Source: Nitrososphaeraceae archaeon
GTDB lineage: Archaea; Thermoproteota; Nitrososphaeria; Nitrososphaerales; Nitrososphaeraceae
Assembly: GCA_025449515.1 (NCBI GenBank)
Contig: JANWJI010000041.1
Span: forward strand, 1-7,709
Length of the DNA: 7,709 nucleotides
Reading direction: 5' to 3'
The position numbers were made by a program, and so were the translations under genes. This document shows, piece after piece, positions 4,809 through 7,709 of the stretch; position 1 is the stretch's first letter; every line of letters starts with the position of its first letter. Under the pieces are notes generated by a model. The model saw nothing but the letters and a program-made list of their open reading frames with translations. It ran no database searches and was not told where the DNA came from.

Positions 4809-5723
4809 ATGACCGGGATGTTCGATGTTAGTAAGAAAATAGATACTTTTAGGAAAGCAACTGCGCAGGCCGTTCTAAGGATTTCTAGTACTACAAGACT
4901 TCATATTGATAATGGCAACTCTCCAAAAGGCAATATAATCGAAGCTGCAAAAATTTCTGGCACCATGGCAGCAAAAAAGACCTATGATTTGATACCCTAT
5001 TGTCATCCGATCCCAATTGATTACGTTAAAGTTGATGTTTCCATAGGAGAGAGTCAGATACAGATTATCGTACAAGTAAAAAGCATATGGAAGACTGGTG
5101 TGGAAATGGAGGCACTCACTGCTGCTAGTATAGCATCATTGACGATCTACGACATGCTAAAACCTATCGACGAATATCTATCAATAGAATCCATTAGACT
5201 AATCGAAAAAAAAGGGGGCATTAATGACTTTAAGGAGAGTTCTTGCAGTAAGATTAGGGCTGCAGTTCTGGTTGCTAGCGATACCAGAAGTAAGCAAGAA
5301 GATGAGTCAGGCAGGATCATTATTGAAAAGTTAAAAGGAATTGGATGCAATATCGTGGATTACGTAGTAACCCCTGACAATAAAGCGACGATAATATCCG
5401 AACTCAAAAGATTTTCTGATGACTTGAATGTAGATATTGTCATAACAACTGGAGGAACAGGCATTGGACCCAGCGATTTTACTCCCGAAGCGACAAAAGA
5501 AATCCTAGAAAAAGAGTTGTTTGGCGTAGCTGAGACAATTAGAGCCTATGGCCAAAGGAGGACTCCTCTATCTATGTTGTCAAGAGGAGTTGCGGGCGTC
5601 AGAGGTAATACAGTGATAATAAATTTACCAGGAAGTGTTAATGCTGTTTCAGAATCATTAGATTGTATTTTTCCAGGAATATTGCACATCTTTAAAATGT
5701 TACATGGACATAGACATAGGTGA
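4809..5723 (+). CDS. moaCB: Bifunctional molybdenum cofactor protein MoaC-MoaB
   Basis: Residues 1-141 are MoaC, which with MoaA turns GTP into cyclic pyranopterin monophosphate. Signatures are MFDVS (4-8), K56/K57, IPYCHPIPI (62-70) and VEMEALTAAS (98-107), plus D115 and K118, matching catalytic D128 and K131 of the E. coli enzyme. After a short linker (about 142-147), residues 148-304 are a MoaB/MogA domain that adenylates molybdopterin: D190 in TPD, TTGGTGIGPSDFTPEAT (213-229, with D223 matching a catalytic Asp of MogA) and LPGSVNAV (273-280). Both halves look complete, and MoaC-MoaB fusions are known. The first ATG (4809) is preferred because the TATA box lies about 33 bp upstream. M4 (4818) is an alternative that still keeps all of MoaC. 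There is no Shine-Dalgarno sequence. It is the only dedicated molybdopterin gene in the window. Confidence 0.95.
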   Translation: MTGMFDVSKKIDTFRKATAQAVLRISSTTRLHIDNGNSPKGNIIEAAKISGTMAAKKTYDLIPYCHPIPIDYVKVDVSIGESQIQIIVQVKSIWKTGVEMEALTAASIASLTIYDMLKPIDEYLSIESIRLIEKKGGINDFKESSCSKIRAAVLVASDTRSKQEDESGRIIIEKLKGIGCNIVDYVVTPDNKATIISELKRFSDDLNVDIVITTGGTGIGPSDFTPEATKEILEKELFGVAETIRAYGQRRTPLSMLSRGVAGVRGNTVIINLPGSVNAVSESLDCIFPGILHIFKMLHGHRHR

Positions 5724-5774
5724 ATTTTATCCAATCTCTTGCAATAAACAGGCACTACAGTATAAGGCAGTCAA

Positions 5775-5779
5775 TTTTT
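5775..5779 (+). terminator. Possible T-tract terminator of moaCB
   Basis: A run of five T about 50 nt after the moaCB stop is the first T-tract on that strand. A longer tract follows at 5884-5889. U-tracts alone can end archaeal transcripts, but neither tract has a supporting hairpin. Confidence 0.25.
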
Positions 5780-5917
5780 GTATCACATTAAGAAATGGTC
5801 GGTAATTCAAAAAATTAATAATAAATAAATCAATTACGATTTGGCTTGAAACTTTGTTTTACTTTATCCTCTGAAGTACATTATTTTTTATTCCATATTG
5901 ACTAATATTTTTCAGGA

Positions 5918-5942
5918 TACAATATTGTGATCTCATATTGTA
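5918..5942. repeat. Inverted repeat in the moaCB-gdh gap
   Basis: TACAATAT (5918-5925) and ATATTGTA (5935-5942) are perfect 8-bp inverted arms with a 9-bp spacer. ACAATATTGT (5919-5928) is also a perfect 10-bp palindrome, so alternative pairings exist. The arms are AT-rich. It may fold at the 3' end of a long gdh transcript. Confidence 0.4.
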
Positions 5943-6121
5943 CAACTACAACTCCTCATGCAATGGATAGGATGTTAAAGCAATATCACCATTCATAGTA
6001 ACAATCATGCGTCGAAGATGATAATTCAGTTTTAGCGCACACATTCTCCAATTATTGTACTCCGATGTGGCCTTAAAATGTTGTAATGTAGCCGTCTAGA
6101 TAAAATTGATATTCAACTAGC

Positions 6122-7309
6122 CTATACCGAAATAGCGTCCTTCCTAGAATAGGCTTCCCGTGCAACACTTATCGCGCCCTTCCTTAACAGCATAGCCCGA
6201 TATACTCGTTGTTTTGACATCTCTAGAGCTAGTACTCTGGGATTCTCTTCGTTCATGATAGCCTGGGTAAGGATATTTTTTATATTCTTAGATATTTTGT
6301 ACCTGATAAGATCAAATGCTTCTTTTTCTGTTCTTCCCTGATATTCTACGAATGATCCAATAACGCCACCTGCATTTGCTAGGAAGTCAGGAATAAGCCA
6401 AACGCCATTACTATTCAAATATTCATCTGCTTTCGGTGAGGTTGGAAGATTTGCTGCCTCTACAATTATTTTTACACCATGATCAAGTAGTTTTGTAACC
6501 GTTTCATCTATAATGACATTTCCCATTGCAGCCGGTATAAATATATCTGAATCAAATTCAAAGATCTGATTCTTATCTAAGATATCGTAACTGTGCAAAT
6601 CTGACAAGATAGATTTACCTTTCATGTCTATCATTAGCCGTGGTATGTTTAGTCCATCTTTATTGGACACAAGTCCCGAAACATCACTTATGGCAACCAC
6701 CTTAATTCCTGCTGAATCAAGGAATCTTGCGGTGAACGATCCAACATTACCAAATCCTTGGATAGATACTTTTATTTTGTCTCGTTGAATATGTATAGCT
6801 TTTAGTTCCAATAGCACCTCAAGAGCAGTTTCAAGTGCTGTGGTCACGCCATAACCCGTAGTACCCAGTTCATGTGGAATTCCGCCAAGTTCTGATGGTT
6901 TTCCAGTACATGCTCGCATATCACCTATTTCATGTGCAAATATAGCCATATCCAATTCGGTCGTTCCAATATCTGTTGCGGCAATGTATTGTCCTGGACA
7001 ATATGGTCTAATCATTTTTGCAAATGATTTGACCCAAGCCACCCTGTCAACCTTGTTGGGATCAGCAATAATGCCACCCTTTGCTCCTCCAAAAGGCAAG
7101 CCAGCAGCTGCGCATTTCCATGTCATAGTTCTAGCTAGTTTGAAAACGTCTAACGGTGTGGTACCTTCGGCAAATCGTATTCCGCCTTTGCCTGGACCTG
7201 TAGATGTATTATCAATAACCAATACGCCTTTCATGCCGGTATCAGGATCATAAACCTGTAGAACTTTTTCGGGACCCCACTCATCAGTTTCCTCCCATAC
7301 AGATACCAA
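6122..7309 (-). CDS. gdhA: Glutamate dehydrogenase-family enzyme (Glu/Leu/Phe/Val dehydrogenase)
   Basis: The family reversibly deaminates an amino acid to a 2-oxo acid with NAD(P), here most likely glutamate to 2-oxoglutarate and ammonia. Visible motifs are GPGKGGIRF with K41, MTWK (K65), PFGGAKGG with catalytic K77, ATDIG with catalytic D113, nucleotide loop GFGNVG (185-190), acidic D209 after the second strand (suggesting NAD), PAAMGNVI (259-266), EAANLPTSPKAD and NAGGVIGSFVEY. K41 and S319 sit where clostridial GDH uses Lys89 and Ser380 to hold the glutamate side chain. At 395 residues it belongs to a short-N-terminus type that begins near WGPEKVLQVYDP. The start is TTG, directly after an in-frame TAG, and the nearest in-frame ATG is at M26, inside the conserved region. 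An ATG at 7320 is out of frame. Substrate and cofactor preference are inferred. Confidence 0.92.
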   Translation of the reverse strand: MVSVWEETDEWGPEKVLQVYDPDTGMKGVLVIDNTSTGPGKGGIRFAEGTTPLDVFKLARTMTWKCAAAGLPFGGAKGGIIADPNKVDRVAWVKSFAKMIRPYCPGQYIAATDIGTTELDMAIFAHEIGDMRACTGKPSELGGIPHELGTTGYGVTTALETALEVLLELKAIHIQRDKIKVSIQGFGNVGSFTARFLDSAGIKVVAISDVSGLVSNKDGLNIPRLMIDMKGKSILSDLHSYDILDKNQIFEFDSDIFIPAAMGNVIIDETVTKLLDHGVKIIVEAANLPTSPKADEYLNSNGVWLIPDFLANAGGVIGSFVEYQGRTEKEAFDLIRYKISKNIKNILTQAIMNEENPRVLALEMSKQRVYRAMLLRKGAISVAREAYSRKDAISV

Positions 7310-7709
7310 CTATTGTTCATTTGATTTTAGGAAGATATCCTACTTAATTCTTTAGTGGACTTGATTTGAGGATTGCTAGGCGTGACGACCTTTTTGATAA
7401 GTATAAGTAATTCTTCCGTCCATCTATGATGGGGCTAGTTTGGGAAGTTATCGGATTCAATAGATATACATGGCTTTAGAACGTCTGTATTCAATATCTC
7501 TTCACATGAAGTTTGCTCCATTCTCAATATATTATTTTTATTGACTAGGAGTGGCTCTGTAAAAACCATGTATTGAACACCGTCAGAGCTTTGTAGGAGC
7601 ATAATCCAATATGGATGTTGAAAGAATCAAGATATGTTAGGTTAGCAAATACAATGTATCGTGTTCTAAGAAATTCAAGGATACCCTTGTTTCTTCACAG
7701 AAAGAGCAA
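7310..7709. other. Gap upstream of gdh
   Basis: This stretch should hold the gdh promoter, but no strong TATA box sits at the usual distance from the TTG start. Weak candidates on the minus strand are AATTAAGTA (about 7340-7348) and ACTTATACTTAT (near 7398-7409). A perfect 5-3-5 inverted repeat CCATC-TAT-GATGG lies at 7420-7432, just after the stop of a possible small gene (7435-7602). Another, ATCCA-ATA-TGGAT (7604-7616), lies just before that gene's ATG. Nothing else is recognised up to the window edge. Confidence 0.4.
7435..7602 (-). CDS. Possible 55-residue hypothetical protein upstream of gdh
   Basis: I do not recognise this frame. It reads MLLQSSDGVQYMVFTEPLLV at the N-terminus and continues as an acidic, Asn/Ser-rich tail with two cysteines and no membrane segment. 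The frame stays open a further eight codons upstream of the ATG (to 7626). A weak TATA-like AACATATCTTG (7627-7637) lies about 30 bp before the ATG, which would suit a leaderless mRNA. The amino-acid mix looks protein-like, but the length is within what AT-rich gaps produce by chance. It lies on the gdh strand, 125 bp upstream of gdh, so cotranscription is possible. Confidence 0.3.
   Translation of the reverse strand: MLLQSSDGVQYMVFTEPLLVNKNNILRMEQTSCEEILNTDVLKPCISIESDNFPN

Larger units (their letters stand above)
5724..6121. other. Convergent gap between moaCB and gdh
   Basis: No secure gene is visible. For moaCB on the plus strand, T-rich tracts at 5775-5779 and 5884-5889 are possible terminators. 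For gdh on the minus strand the clearest T-run reads from A-rich DNA at 5809-5814, about 300 nt past its stop. In between lie an 8-9-8 inverted repeat (5918-5942) and a minus-strand frame with ATG at 6044 and stop at 5946-5948 (32 codons, open back to 6093 without another start). That frame could be a short gdh-cotranscribed gene, a remnant or chance. Confidence 0.5.

Overview
The window looks like a piece of an AT-rich ammonia-oxidising archaeal genome (Nitrososphaeria/Thaumarchaeota). The low GC and long intergenic gaps recall Nitrosocosmicus-like genomes more than Nitrososphaera or Nitrosopumilus. This is inferred from protein style and promoters: TATA boxes sit about 26-29 bp before start codons (leaderless or nearly leaderless genes) and there is little Shine-Dalgarno signal. 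No marker gene or database search backs it. Six protein genes are secure. I see no tRNA, rRNA, IS element or CRISPR array.

Layout: 1-652 is a gap with a T-rich terminator, a strong 36-nt hairpin and weak short frames. 653-3753 is a minus-strand block, in transcription order hisI (phosphoribosyl-AMP cyclohydrolase), thrC (threonine synthase-type PLP enzyme) and, 34 bp later, a fusion of a CysO/MoaD-like ubiquitin-fold sulfur carrier to an E1-like MoeB/ThiF adenylyltransferase. 3754-4339 is a gap. 4340-4552 (+) is a leaderless dodecin. 4809-5723 (+) is a MoaC-MoaB fusion for molybdenum cofactor synthesis. 5724-6121 is a convergent gap. 6122-7309 (-) is a glutamate dehydrogenase-family gene starting at TTG. 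7310-7709 is a gap with one plausible 55-codon frame.

How the genes fit together: hisI, thrC and gdh belong to amino-acid metabolism, and moaCB and the carrier-E1 fusion to sulfur/cofactor chemistry. The most interesting unit is thrC followed by the carrier-E1 fusion. The carrier half reads like mycobacterial CysO, which delivers sulfur as a protein thiocarboxylate to a PLP enzyme (CysM). Here the adjacent PLP enzyme is annotated as threonine synthase, so a protein-bound-sulfur route to cysteine or homocysteine is worth testing. The promoters of thrC and moaCB share the composite TACTAAATTATA-N6-AGAGG with identical spacing, and both overlap perfect inverted repeats, which hints at common control of the sulfur-carrier and molybdopterin genes.
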